Origin: an uncultured Eubacteriales bacterium | GTDB lineage: Bacteria; Bacillota; Clostridia; Oscillospirales; Acutalibacteraceae | Direction of reading: 5' to 3' | Assembly (NCBI GenBank): GCA_934477125.1 | Contig: CAKSOL010000002.1 | Span: 186,001-250,000, forward strand | DNA: 64,000 bases | Shown: one piece after another, positions 53,347 through 59,583 of the stretch | Numbering within the stretch: position 1 is the stretch's first letter | Layout of the letters: the number at the start of each line of letters is the position of its first letter | Translations under genes and position numbers: made by a program | The notes under the pieces: generated by a model | Seen by the model: the letters and a program-made list of their open reading frames with translations, nothing else | Databases searched by the model: none | Told to the model about the DNA's origin: nothing

Positions 53347-54685
53347 AAATGATGTTTTTACGGCAGAAATAACTGCCGTCTCCGCTGAGGGCAGCGGAAT
53401 TGCGCGCTGCGACGGTATGGCTGTTTTTGTACCGCAAACCGCTCCGGGAGATATAGCGCAGCTACGTATAGTAAAGGTTAAAAGCCGCTACGCATACGGA
53501 ATTGTTGAAAAAATAGAGAAATATTCTCCGGTGCGAACCGAAAATTCCTGCCCGGTGTTCAAACAGTGCGGTGGCTGCGTTTACCGCCACATTTCATATG
53601 AAGCCGAATGTGATATAAAGCGGGCGAGGGTTGAGGACGCAATGAGCCGGATAGGCGGGATTGCTCTTAAAGCAAGCGGCTTTATACCGGCGGAATGCGA
53701 GGAACGCTATCGGAATAAAGCGCAATACCCCGTGTCCCAAAACGGCTCTGTCGGCTTTTATGCAACTCATTCTCATCGGATAGTCCCGAATTGCGACTGC
53801 CTTTTGCAGCCCGCCGAATTTTCCCTTGCTGCGGAAGCCTTCGGCAGCTGGATAAGGAAAAACGGCATAAGCGTTTACAGCGAGCAAACCGGACTCGGAC
53901 TTGTCCGCCATTTATACCTGAGACGTGCCGAAACAACGGGCGAAATAATGGCGGTAATAGTTATAAACGGAAACGGCGTACCGGCGGAAAATGAGCTTAT
54001 AAACGAGCTTAAAACTGCTGTCGGCGACAGTCTCGTCAGTATTCAGCTGAATATAAATACCGAGAACACAAACGTTATTTTGGGTAAGAAATGCGTATCT
54101 GTTTACGGTGAAAAATATATCCGCGATACGATTTGCGGAATTTCCGTCAGAATTTCGCCGCTGTCGTTTTTTCAGGTCAACAGAACCATGGCTGAACGGC
54201 TTTATGAAAAAGCGGCGGAATATGCCGAGCCGGACGGAAAAACCGTTCTTGACCTGTATTGCGGCACCGGAACAATAGGCTTGTCTATGGCGCGCCGGGC
54301 AAGGCGAGTTATCGGTGTTGAGGTTATTCCGCAGGCTGTTGACGACGCCCGTATTAACGCTATGGAAAACGGAATTAAAAACGCCGAGTTTATCTGCGCC
54401 GATGCCGCGGTTGCCGCAAAACGTATTTCCAAGCGCGGAGAAATGCCGCAGGTGGTTGTTTTGGACCCGCCGCGCAAGGGCTGCGAGGATGAGCTGCTGC
54501 GGATTGTCGCAGAGGAGTTCAAACCTCAGAGAATTGTTTATGTTTCCTGCGACCCGGCAACGCTTGCAAGGGATGTCAGCAGACTTGAAGCGCGCGGATA
54601 TGAGCTTTTGGAATATACTCCGATAGATTTATTCCCCCGAACTGCTCACGTTGAGACGGTGGCAATCCTTTCCTTAAAAACCTGA
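53306..54685 (+). CDS. rlmD: TrmA/RlmD-family RNA uracil-5 methyltransferase
   Basis: The 459-residue protein methylates uracil C5 in rRNA or tRNA using SAM. A TRAM domain comes first (about residues 20-75), then iron-sulfur cysteines in SCPVFKQCGGC and a later NCDC. The SAM site VLDLYCGTGTIGLSMA and the catalytic DPPRKGC and VYVSCDPATLARD motifs complete it. RlmD (23S U1939) is the likely role, though RlmCD or TrmA activity is possible. TTG 53306 follows GGAGGG by 8 nt; an ATG at 53339 has no close site. Confidence 0.85.
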   Translation: MKTQEGTAVPVMNKNDVFTAEITAVSAEGSGIARCDGMAVFVPQTAPGDIAQLRIVKVKSRYAYGIVEKIEKYSPVRTENSCPVFKQCGGCVYRHISYEAECDIKRARVEDAMSRIGGIALKASGFIPAECEERYRNKAQYPVSQNGSVGFYATHSHRIVPNCDCLLQPAEFSLAAEAFGSWIRKNGISVYSEQTGLGLVRHLYLRRAETTGEIMAVIVINGNGVPAENELINELKTAVGDSLVSIQLNINTENTNVILGKKCVSVYGEKYIRDTICGISVRISPLSFFQVNRTMAERLYEKAAEYAEPDGKTVLDLYCGTGTIGLSMARRARRVIGVEVIPQAVDDARINAMENGIKNAEFICADAAVAAKRISKRGEMPQVVVLDPPRKGCEDELLRIVAEEFKPQRIVYVSCDPATLARDVSRLEARGYELLEYTPIDLFPRTAHVETVAILSLKT

Positions 54686-54697
54686 AATAAATAATTA

Positions 54698-54740
54698 AAT
54701 CCGGGTGTATCCGATTTAGCGGATACACCCGGATTGTTTG
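54698..54740 (+). terminator. Terminator after rlmD
   Basis: A perfect 16-bp stem (54698-54713 with 54720-54735) and a 6-nt loop are followed by GTTTG. The tail is short, but the A-rich upstream side suggests that it also serves the convergent SHOCT gene. Confidence 0.75.
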
Positions 54741-54775
54741 CTGTCTTTGAGAGCCTACGATACTCTGAAAATCAT

Positions 54776-55147
54776 TCAGCGGGTTAAAAGCTCTTTCTTT
54801 TTTGCTTCAAATTCTTCGCTGCTGATGACTCCGCTGTCCATAAGCTCCTTAAACTTCTTGATTTCATCGGCAGCGCTGCTACTGTAATTATCGGGCTTTT
54901 GGATAATAATGCTGTTTGGCTGAACTGTTTTGTCATCCAAGCATAGAGATATAATCAAGCCTATCCAAAAAAAGAATATTCCAAGGATAAAAAATCCGGC
55001 GAAACTGTACCCTTTTTTCTTTGCAATATTTGCAGGTATCAATGCAATTCCAATCTTTACAGCCAAAATTACAAACAAAACTATAATTTCTATTATTAGC
55101 GTTGAATAAATTGCTGAGGACGGTGTCGTACCCTGCATTCCGTTCAT
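54776..55147 (-). CDS. SHOCT-domain membrane protein
   Basis: The 123-residue protein has two transmembrane helices (about residues 12-38 and 50-70, the second GYSFAGFFILGIFFFWIGLI) and a C-terminal SHOCT domain (EIKKFKELMDSGVISSEEF). SHOCT is a short helical pair often seen in proteins with oligomerisation roles. The specific function is unknown. An upstream start at 55183 exists, but AAAGAGG precedes the ATG at 55147. Confidence 0.75.
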   Translation of the reverse strand: MNGMQGTTPSSAIYSTLIIEIIVLFVILAVKIGIALIPANIAKKKGYSFAGFFILGIFFFWIGLIISLCLDDKTVQPNSIIIQKPDNYSSSAADEIKKFKELMDSGVISSEEFEAKKKELLTR

Positions 55148-55204
55148 ATTATACCTCTTTTGCTTTTCATTTCGTATTTTCATAGAAATTTATTTAGCAA
55201 CGTA

Positions 55205-55233
55205 ATTATAGCACATATAAGGTTTTTTTGCAA
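55205..55233 (-). promoter_or_regulatory. Promoter of the SHOCT-domain gene
   Basis: On the minus strand TTGCAA (55228-55233), 17 bp and TATAAT (55205-55210) with an upstream TG form a strong extended -10 promoter. The start site would be about 50 nt from the chosen ATG. Confidence 0.8.
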
Positions 55234-55304
55234 GAAAAATTGGGAATAGAAATTCTTTAATAGAATTTCTCAATCAAACTTAAGCATTATAATATAAAAT
55301 CGGC

Positions 55305-55332
55305 TTGACTTTCCTGAGGTGTATGCTATAAT
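55305..55332 (+). promoter_or_regulatory. Promoter of the folT transcript
   Basis: TTGACT (55305-55310), a 16-bp spacer and TATAAT (55327-55332) with TG one base upstream form a strong promoter. Transcription should begin just ahead of the THF riboswitch. An inverted repeat (AGAAATTCT and AGAATTTCT) lies upstream at about 55250-55272. Confidence 0.8.
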
Positions 55333-55359
55333 AATTTTAAAGGGTATAATGCCCTTTGT

Positions 55360-55454
55360 GCAGAGTAGGTTTTCGAGCGTTAAGTGCCGCGGGGACGGGG
55401 AGTTGCCTTGCGGACGAAGGAGTAATCCACGGTTCGTCAGCCGCATCCCGCTGC
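55360..55454 (+). ncRNA. Tetrahydrofolate (THF) riboswitch aptamer
   Basis: The segment carries the conserved THF-riboswitch landmarks in order: GAGTAG, GCGTTAAGTGCCG, GGGGAGTTGCC, GGACGAAGGAG and GCATCCCGCTGC. The closing helix pairs GCAG at 55360-55363 with CTGC at 55451-55454. The downstream gene encodes a folate transporter subunit, the most common target of this class. Folate binding should lower expression. Confidence 0.9.
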
Positions 55455-55473
55455 CGTTTAATATCGGAATTAG

Positions 55474-55510
55474 CCTCCCTTATTATTCGGAAAACGGGTA
55501 ATAAAGGAGG
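55474..55510 (+). promoter_or_regulatory. Shine-Dalgarno-masking hairpin of the THF riboswitch
   Basis: CCTCCCTTATTA (55474-55485) pairs with TAATAAAGGAGG (55499-55510) at 11 of 12 positions. The right arm is the ribosome-binding site of folT itself. Formation of this stem would block translation, so this riboswitch probably acts on translation rather than by termination. Confidence 0.75.
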
Positions 55511-55517
55511 AATTTTT

Positions 55518-56060
55518 TTGAAAAAAACACATTCGTATCTCGCAAAAATTTTGTTGACCGCTCTGATGGCGGCGCTGAAGGTAGTGCTTGACCGTTTTCT
55601 GTCCTATAATGTCTGGAATCAGCGTATAGGCTTCGCTTTTATTGCGGTGGCATTTTCCGGGGCAATGCTCGGAATACCCTGGGCTATGCTTACGGCAGGT
55701 ATAGGCGACGTTGTCGGAGCGCTGCTTTTCCCGACGGGCGCATATTTCCCCGGATTTACTCTGACAGCCGTTCTTATGGCGCTTTGTACCGCTGTTTTTA
55801 TAAATAAAAACTCAACTCTGCCGCGAATTTCCGCAAGCGTTATAATAAATCAGGCTTTCGGCTCTGTTGCGCTTAACTCCCTGTGGATTGCAATTTTGAA
55901 CAATAAAAAAGGTATGCCGGTTATGACCTACTATTTTTCCTTGCTTCCGGTACGCGCGGCGCAGGCGATTCTTATGACCGTTATTCAGATTATTTCAATA
56001 TATCTGCTTTTCGGTGAAAAAAGCTCCGTAAGGGCAAGACTGTCCAAAGCGATGGCTTAA
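55518..56060 (+). CDS. folT: Folate ECF transporter S component
   Basis: This 180-residue membrane protein has about six helices and matches the folate-binding subunit of energy-coupling-factor transporters. Typical parts are IGFAFIAVAFSGAMLGIPWA and GDVVGALLFPTGAYFPGFTL. It needs the EcfA1/A2/T module coded elsewhere. The TTG start lies 7 nt after AAAGGAGG. A longer frame from 55356 reads through the riboswitch and is rejected. The upstream THF riboswitch strongly supports the folate assignment. Confidence 0.92.
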   Translation: MKKTHSYLAKILLTALMAALKVVLDRFLSYNVWNQRIGFAFIAVAFSGAMLGIPWAMLTAGIGDVVGALLFPTGAYFPGFTLTAVLMALCTAVFINKNSTLPRISASVIINQAFGSVALNSLWIAILNNKKGMPVMTYYFSLLPVRAAQAILMTVIQIISIYLLFGEKSSVRARLSKAMA

Positions 56061-56073
56061 ATACGGTATAAAT

Positions 56074-56106
56074 AATCCCGACAGAGGAAAATCCTTTGTC
56101 GGGATT
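56074..56106. terminator. Terminator between folT and the XRE gene
   Basis: A 15-bp stem with one G-T pair (56074-56088 with 56092-56106) and a 3-nt loop lies between convergent genes. The following tail is only moderately T-rich. Confidence 0.7.
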
Positions 56107-56109
56107 GAA

Positions 56110-56550
56110 TTATTTTCGGAATCCGGCTTCCTCCTGAATAACGGCGTTGACTCTTTTCTTTTGCGCCGCAGACAGCGAACGGTAAATCCGGATAATATTT
56201 CTTTCATTATTTGTCAATAAGGTTTCATTGGCGGAAACGGTGGTTCTGAACGCCTCCGGAACAGGATCCGAATGTAACCGCTGCGGCTGAAACGGATTCT
56301 GATACATTTTCATCATCCAATCGGGAACATTCCCGTACGGAGCTGGATTATTATATCCTACAAGCGCGTCCAAAGTTACGCCGAAAAGCTTTGCAAGCTT
56401 GGTTAAATTTTCAGCTTTAACGTTTCCGGAGGCTTCCTGTCGGGCATATGTACTTCTGTTCATACCCAGCTCGTCAGCAACTTCCTCCTGAGTCATATTG
56501 GCGGCGACGCGGCATTGACGAATGGGCGATACATTCTTTTTCTCTTTCAT
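56110..56550 (-). CDS. XRE-family transcriptional regulator
   Basis: The 146-residue protein has an N-terminal Cro/C1-type helix-turn-helix (about residues 8-65), with NMTQEEVADELGMNRSTYAR as the DNA-reading pair and LAKLFGVTLDALVGY closing the domain. The rest (residues 70-146) is unlike known ligand domains and ends in a short helical part (SLSAAQKKRVNAVIQEE). Targets are unknown. The start follows GGAGAG. No clear promoter lies in the 68 bp before the tRNA. A consensus promoter beyond the tRNA with tandem Spo0A-like boxes points toward it, so it may be a sporulation-linked regulator. Confidence 0.82.
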   Translation of the reverse strand: MKEKKNVSPIRQCRVAANMTQEEVADELGMNRSTYARQEASGNVKAENLTKLAKLFGVTLDALVGYNNPAPYGNVPDWMMKMYQNPFQPQRLHSDPVPEAFRTTVSANETLLTNNERNIIRIYRSLSAAQKKRVNAVIQEEAGFRK

Positions 56551-56577
56551 AAAAAACTCTCCGAATAAAAATAATAC

Positions 56578-56606
56578 TTGACTTAACGGCGGTCAGGTGA
56601 TATACT
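56578..56606 (+). promoter_or_regulatory. Promoter of tRNA-Thr
   Basis: TTGACT (56578-56583), 17 bp and TATACT (56601-56606) sit 13 bp upstream of the mature tRNA 5' end. The match and position are as expected for a tRNA promoter. Confidence 0.8.
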
Positions 56607-56618
56607 CTATAAGTGTTC

Positions 56619-56694
56619 GCTGAAGTGGCTCAGTTGGTAGAGCAGCTGATTCGTAATCAGCAGATCGTGGGTTCGAGTCCCATCTTCAGCTCCA
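56619..56694 (+). tRNA. tRNA-Thr (anticodon CGT)
   Basis: The 76-nt sequence folds as a full cloverleaf: acceptor GCTGAAG/CTTCAGC, D stem GCTC/GAGC, anticodon stem GCTGA/TCAGC with loop TTCGTAA, and T arm with GTTCGAGTC. The anticodon is CGT, reading ACG. The 3' CCA is encoded in the DNA. Confidence 0.95.
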
Positions 56695-56697
56695 TTT

Positions 56698-56733
56698 AAA
56701 TCCCGGATGCCTTTTTGCATCCGGGATTTTCTT
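56698..56733 (+). terminator. Terminator of the tRNA-Thr transcript
   Basis: A perfect 13-bp stem (56698-56710 with 56717-56729) is followed by TCTT after TTTT. It lies 3 bp after the tRNA CCA end. On the minus strand the stem also forms but is followed only by TTTAAAT. Confidence 0.85.
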
Positions 56734-56741
56734 ATATTTCA

Positions 56742-56770
56742 ATTATAGTCGTCTTGCGGAATTTTGTCAA
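56742..56770 (-). promoter_or_regulatory. Perfect consensus promoter directed antisense through tRNA-Thr
   Basis: On the minus strand TTGACA (56765-56770), exactly 17 bp and TATAAT (56742-56747) are both perfect. The predicted transcript starts near 56735, crosses the tRNA gene in antisense and would reach the XRE gene, the only minus-strand gene downstream. Tandem Spo0A-like boxes lie about 15 bp upstream. Confidence 0.75.
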
Positions 56771-56784
56771 GTAATATAATATTT

Positions 56785-56811
56785 TGTCGAAAAATGTCGA
56801 AAAAAGTCGGA
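56785..56811. promoter_or_regulatory. Tandem Spo0A-like boxes
   Basis: TGTCGAA occurs exactly at 56785-56791 and again at 56795-56801, a 10-bp period, and a degenerate third copy AGTCGGA is at 56805-56811. TGTCGAA is the core 0A box bound by phosphorylated Spo0A, and tandem 10-bp spacing is its usual dimer arrangement. The boxes lie between the ligA stop and a strong leftward promoter. Confidence 0.6.
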
Positions 56812-56822
56812 GACTCGGACGG

Positions 56823-58793
56823 TCACTCCGTCATTTTGCGGAATTCTTCCTCGCTGATAACCGGAATACCGAGCGAATTTGCCTTTTCAAGCTTGCTTCC
56901 TGCCTCGTCTCCGGCAAGAACATAGGTCGTTTTTTTGGAAACCGAAGATGAGGCTTTTCCTCCGAAGCCCTCGATAATCGCCTCTGCTTCGCTGCGCTTA
57001 TATGTCGGCAGCGTTCCGGTAAGAACGAATGTCATTCCTCTGAAACGGTCATCTCTGACCTCTTTGAGAGAACGCATATTGACTCCGAGCAATTTCAGAC
57101 TTTCAACGGTGCTTTTTGTGTCGTTAAGAGCGAAGAACTCGGCGGCGGAGCGCGCCATAACCTCTCCGAAGCCCTCTATCTGCTCGAAATCCGAATATTC
57201 GGCGGAAAGAATAGCGTCCATAGTGCCGAAATGAGATGCCATCTGCGCCGCATTTTTGCTGCCTATATGGCGTATTCCGAGCGCAAAGAGCAATTTTGAA
57301 AGGTCGTTATTCTTTGAATTTTCAATAGCGGCTATAAGCTTTTGAGACGATTTTTCGCCCATACGCTCTAATTGGGCCAAGTCGTTTGCCTCAAGCCTGT
57401 ATATATCTATAATGGTTTTTACCCTTTCCGAGCGCCACAGCTGCTCAAGAACAGCCGGTCCCAATCCCTCAATATCCATAGCGTCCTTTGAGGTGAAATG
57501 AATAAGGTGGCGCAGCAGCTGTGCGGGACATTCAGCGTTTGTGCAGCGTAAAACCGCTTCATTCTGCTCTCTGAATACGGGAGAACCGCAGGACGGGCAT
57601 ACCGCTGGCATAACAAAGACTTCCGCAGACGGATTGTGACTGCTGACCCTAAGAACCTCCGGAATTATTTCGCCGGCTTTTCTGACGACTATTGTATCGC
57701 CGAGGGATATTCCCTTTGAGGTTATGAAATCCTCGTTGTGAAGTGTTGCTCGGCTTACCGTTGTTCCGGCAAGAGTTATCGGGTCGAAAACGGCGGTAGG
57801 AGTCAAAGCTCCGGTTCTGCCTACGGTTATTTCAATATCGCGCAGAACTGTTTCTTTTTCTTCGGGAGGATATTTATACGCAACCGCCCACTTCGGGTAT
57901 TTATCCGTGCTTCCGAGCTCCTCGCGGTAGCTTAGGTCGTCAACCTTTATAACAGCGCCGTCTATACCGAAATCTATCTGACCCCGGCTTTCTCCTATTT
58001 TTTCGACTTCTGCAATGGCTTCCTCAATGCCGTTGCAGCGCTTATAGCTCGGCAATACGTGAAATCCCTGCTTTTTAAGGAAGTCCAGCGAGTCGTCGTG
58101 AGAGGTAAAAGATAAACTGTTTATACGCTGAATGTTAAAAATAAAAATATCAAGCCCGCGCTGCGCGGTAACGGAGGAGTCCTTTTGTCTAAGCGCACCG
58201 GCTGCGGCGTTTCGAGGATTTTTCGGTACCTTCTGTCCGAGATTTTCCTGAGCCTCGACCAGCCGCTCAAAGCTTTTAAACGGCATATAAACCTCTCCGC
58301 GAACCTCAAGACTGTCCTTAAAGGGTATGGAATGGGGGATAGACGGAATGACCTTCAGATTATCGGTAACATCCTCGCCTGTTGTGCCGTCTCCGCGGGT
58401 TGAACCGCGGAAAAAGACGCCGTTTTCATATTCGAGAGAAACCGACAGACCGTCAATTTTAGGTTCAACTGAGAATTGCTGCCTTTCGGGGTCGAGCTTA
58501 TCTGCAAACGTCCGCAGTTCATCAAGACTGAATACGTCCTGAAGGCTTTTCATCTTCACGGCGTGATGAACCTCGGAAAACTTTGCGGAAACCGTGCCTC
58601 CGACATGCTGGGTGGGGGAGTCTGGCGTTAAAAGCTCCGGGAAATCGGCCTCAAGCTTTTTCAGTTCCCGCATCAGCGCGTCATATTCAAAATCCTCTAT
58701 TTCTGGAGCGTCGTCATCATAATAACGCTTATTGTGGTAATTGATTATCCGGCGAAGCTCCTGGGCCCGCTGTTGCGCTTGCGAAATATTCAT
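56823..58793 (-). CDS. ligA: NAD-dependent DNA ligase
   Basis: LigA seals nicks in replication and repair. In the 656 residues, K112 (VEPKIDGLSVSLE) is the adenylated lysine. The four-cysteine zinc finger is CPSCGSPVFRE followed by CTNAECPAQ (about 397-420). A helix-hairpin-helix region (LGIRHIGSKNAAQMA) and a C-terminal BRCT domain (FRGMTFVLTGTLPTYKRSEA) complete it. GGAGG precedes the ATG by 6 nt. It is downstream of yunB by 15 bp. Confidence 0.95.
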   Translation of the reverse strand: MNISQAQQRAQELRRIINYHNKRYYDDDAPEIEDFEYDALMRELKKLEADFPELLTPDSPTQHVGGTVSAKFSEVHHAVKMKSLQDVFSLDELRTFADKLDPERQQFSVEPKIDGLSVSLEYENGVFFRGSTRGDGTTGEDVTDNLKVIPSIPHSIPFKDSLEVRGEVYMPFKSFERLVEAQENLGQKVPKNPRNAAAGALRQKDSSVTAQRGLDIFIFNIQRINSLSFTSHDDSLDFLKKQGFHVLPSYKRCNGIEEAIAEVEKIGESRGQIDFGIDGAVIKVDDLSYREELGSTDKYPKWAVAYKYPPEEKETVLRDIEITVGRTGALTPTAVFDPITLAGTTVSRATLHNEDFITSKGISLGDTIVVRKAGEIIPEVLRVSSHNPSAEVFVMPAVCPSCGSPVFREQNEAVLRCTNAECPAQLLRHLIHFTSKDAMDIEGLGPAVLEQLWRSERVKTIIDIYRLEANDLAQLERMGEKSSQKLIAAIENSKNNDLSKLLFALGIRHIGSKNAAQMASHFGTMDAILSAEYSDFEQIEGFGEVMARSAAEFFALNDTKSTVESLKLLGVNMRSLKEVRDDRFRGMTFVLTGTLPTYKRSEAEAIIEGFGGKASSSVSKKTTYVLAGDEAGSKLEKANSLGIPVISEEEFRKMTE

Positions 58794-58808
58794 AGTTTCC
58801 TCCGTGTT

Positions 58809-59489
58809 TTATTCAAGATGACCGTAATCAAATATATATCCGGCAATATCACTGTCCGGATTTTCTATAACATTGGTAAAGGCGTCAGGTACTGCTCCGA
58901 CAATAACCGACTGTGCCGCTATGGCTGATGTACTGGTTGAAAACGGATACCGGCTACCGACAGACAAAACCGAACCGTTTACCTTAATCTCTAAAAGTAT
59001 CTGATGAAGCACCTGATTTATACCGGAAGAGATAAAATTGCTTTTAAAGTTTACATATGCCGTTGCGGTTATCTGCATTTTGAAATTGAGCATCGGACCG
59101 AGCCCGGCAGTATATTCACCGCCGATAAGGGAGCCTATTGGAAATACAACCGGACATTCCGGGCTTTCGCTTACAAGCCTTGAAACCTCGCTTGAAATTT
59201 CGGTTTTAAGCCTGTTTATCATCAGCGGATTAACCTCAAGACTGTTGACCGCTCCATCCTCGCTGTGGTTAAGGGTTATTATGCTGTCGTATTCGATTTT
59301 TTCTCCGTCAAGAACTCTGGAAACCGCCGTATCGGTCAGCCGCAACGCTAATGTTTCGGCATTGCTTACCGCAACATCGTATATCATAGGGCGCGCGCGT
59401 ATAAGTATTGCAGTGCATATAACGGCGCAAATTATAACTAATATCGCCGCAAGCTTTAAAAAGCTTAAAAAAGGATTTTTCCGTTTCAT
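58809..59489 (-). CDS. yunB: Sporulation protein YunB
   Basis: The 226-residue protein has one N-terminal transmembrane helix (LKLAAILVIICAVICTAILI) and the conserved YunB body, including IEYDSIITLNHSEDGAVNSL, GSLIGGEYTAGLGPMLNFKM and LHQILLEIKVNGSVLS. YunB is a sporulation protein known from Bacillus, made under mother-cell control. Three ATG/TTG codons crowd the start; the last ATG (59489) is 9 nt after GGGAG and is chosen. It implies that the organism can or could sporulate. Confidence 0.85.
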   Translation of the reverse strand: MKRKNPFLSFLKLAAILVIICAVICTAILIRARPMIYDVAVSNAETLALRLTDTAVSRVLDGEKIEYDSIITLNHSEDGAVNSLEVNPLMINRLKTEISSEVSRLVSESPECPVVFPIGSLIGGEYTAGLGPMLNFKMQITATAYVNFKSNFISSGINQVLHQILLEIKVNGSVLSVGSRYPFSTSTSAIAAQSVIVGAVPDAFTNVIENPDSDIAGYIFDYGHLE

Positions 59490-59583
59490 CAGCATCAACT
59501 CCCTTGTTTCATTCTACGAAAACAGGAGCTAAACTGTGAAAAAAACAGAAAATCAAAGCATTAAAAGGAAAAATATTTAAAGT

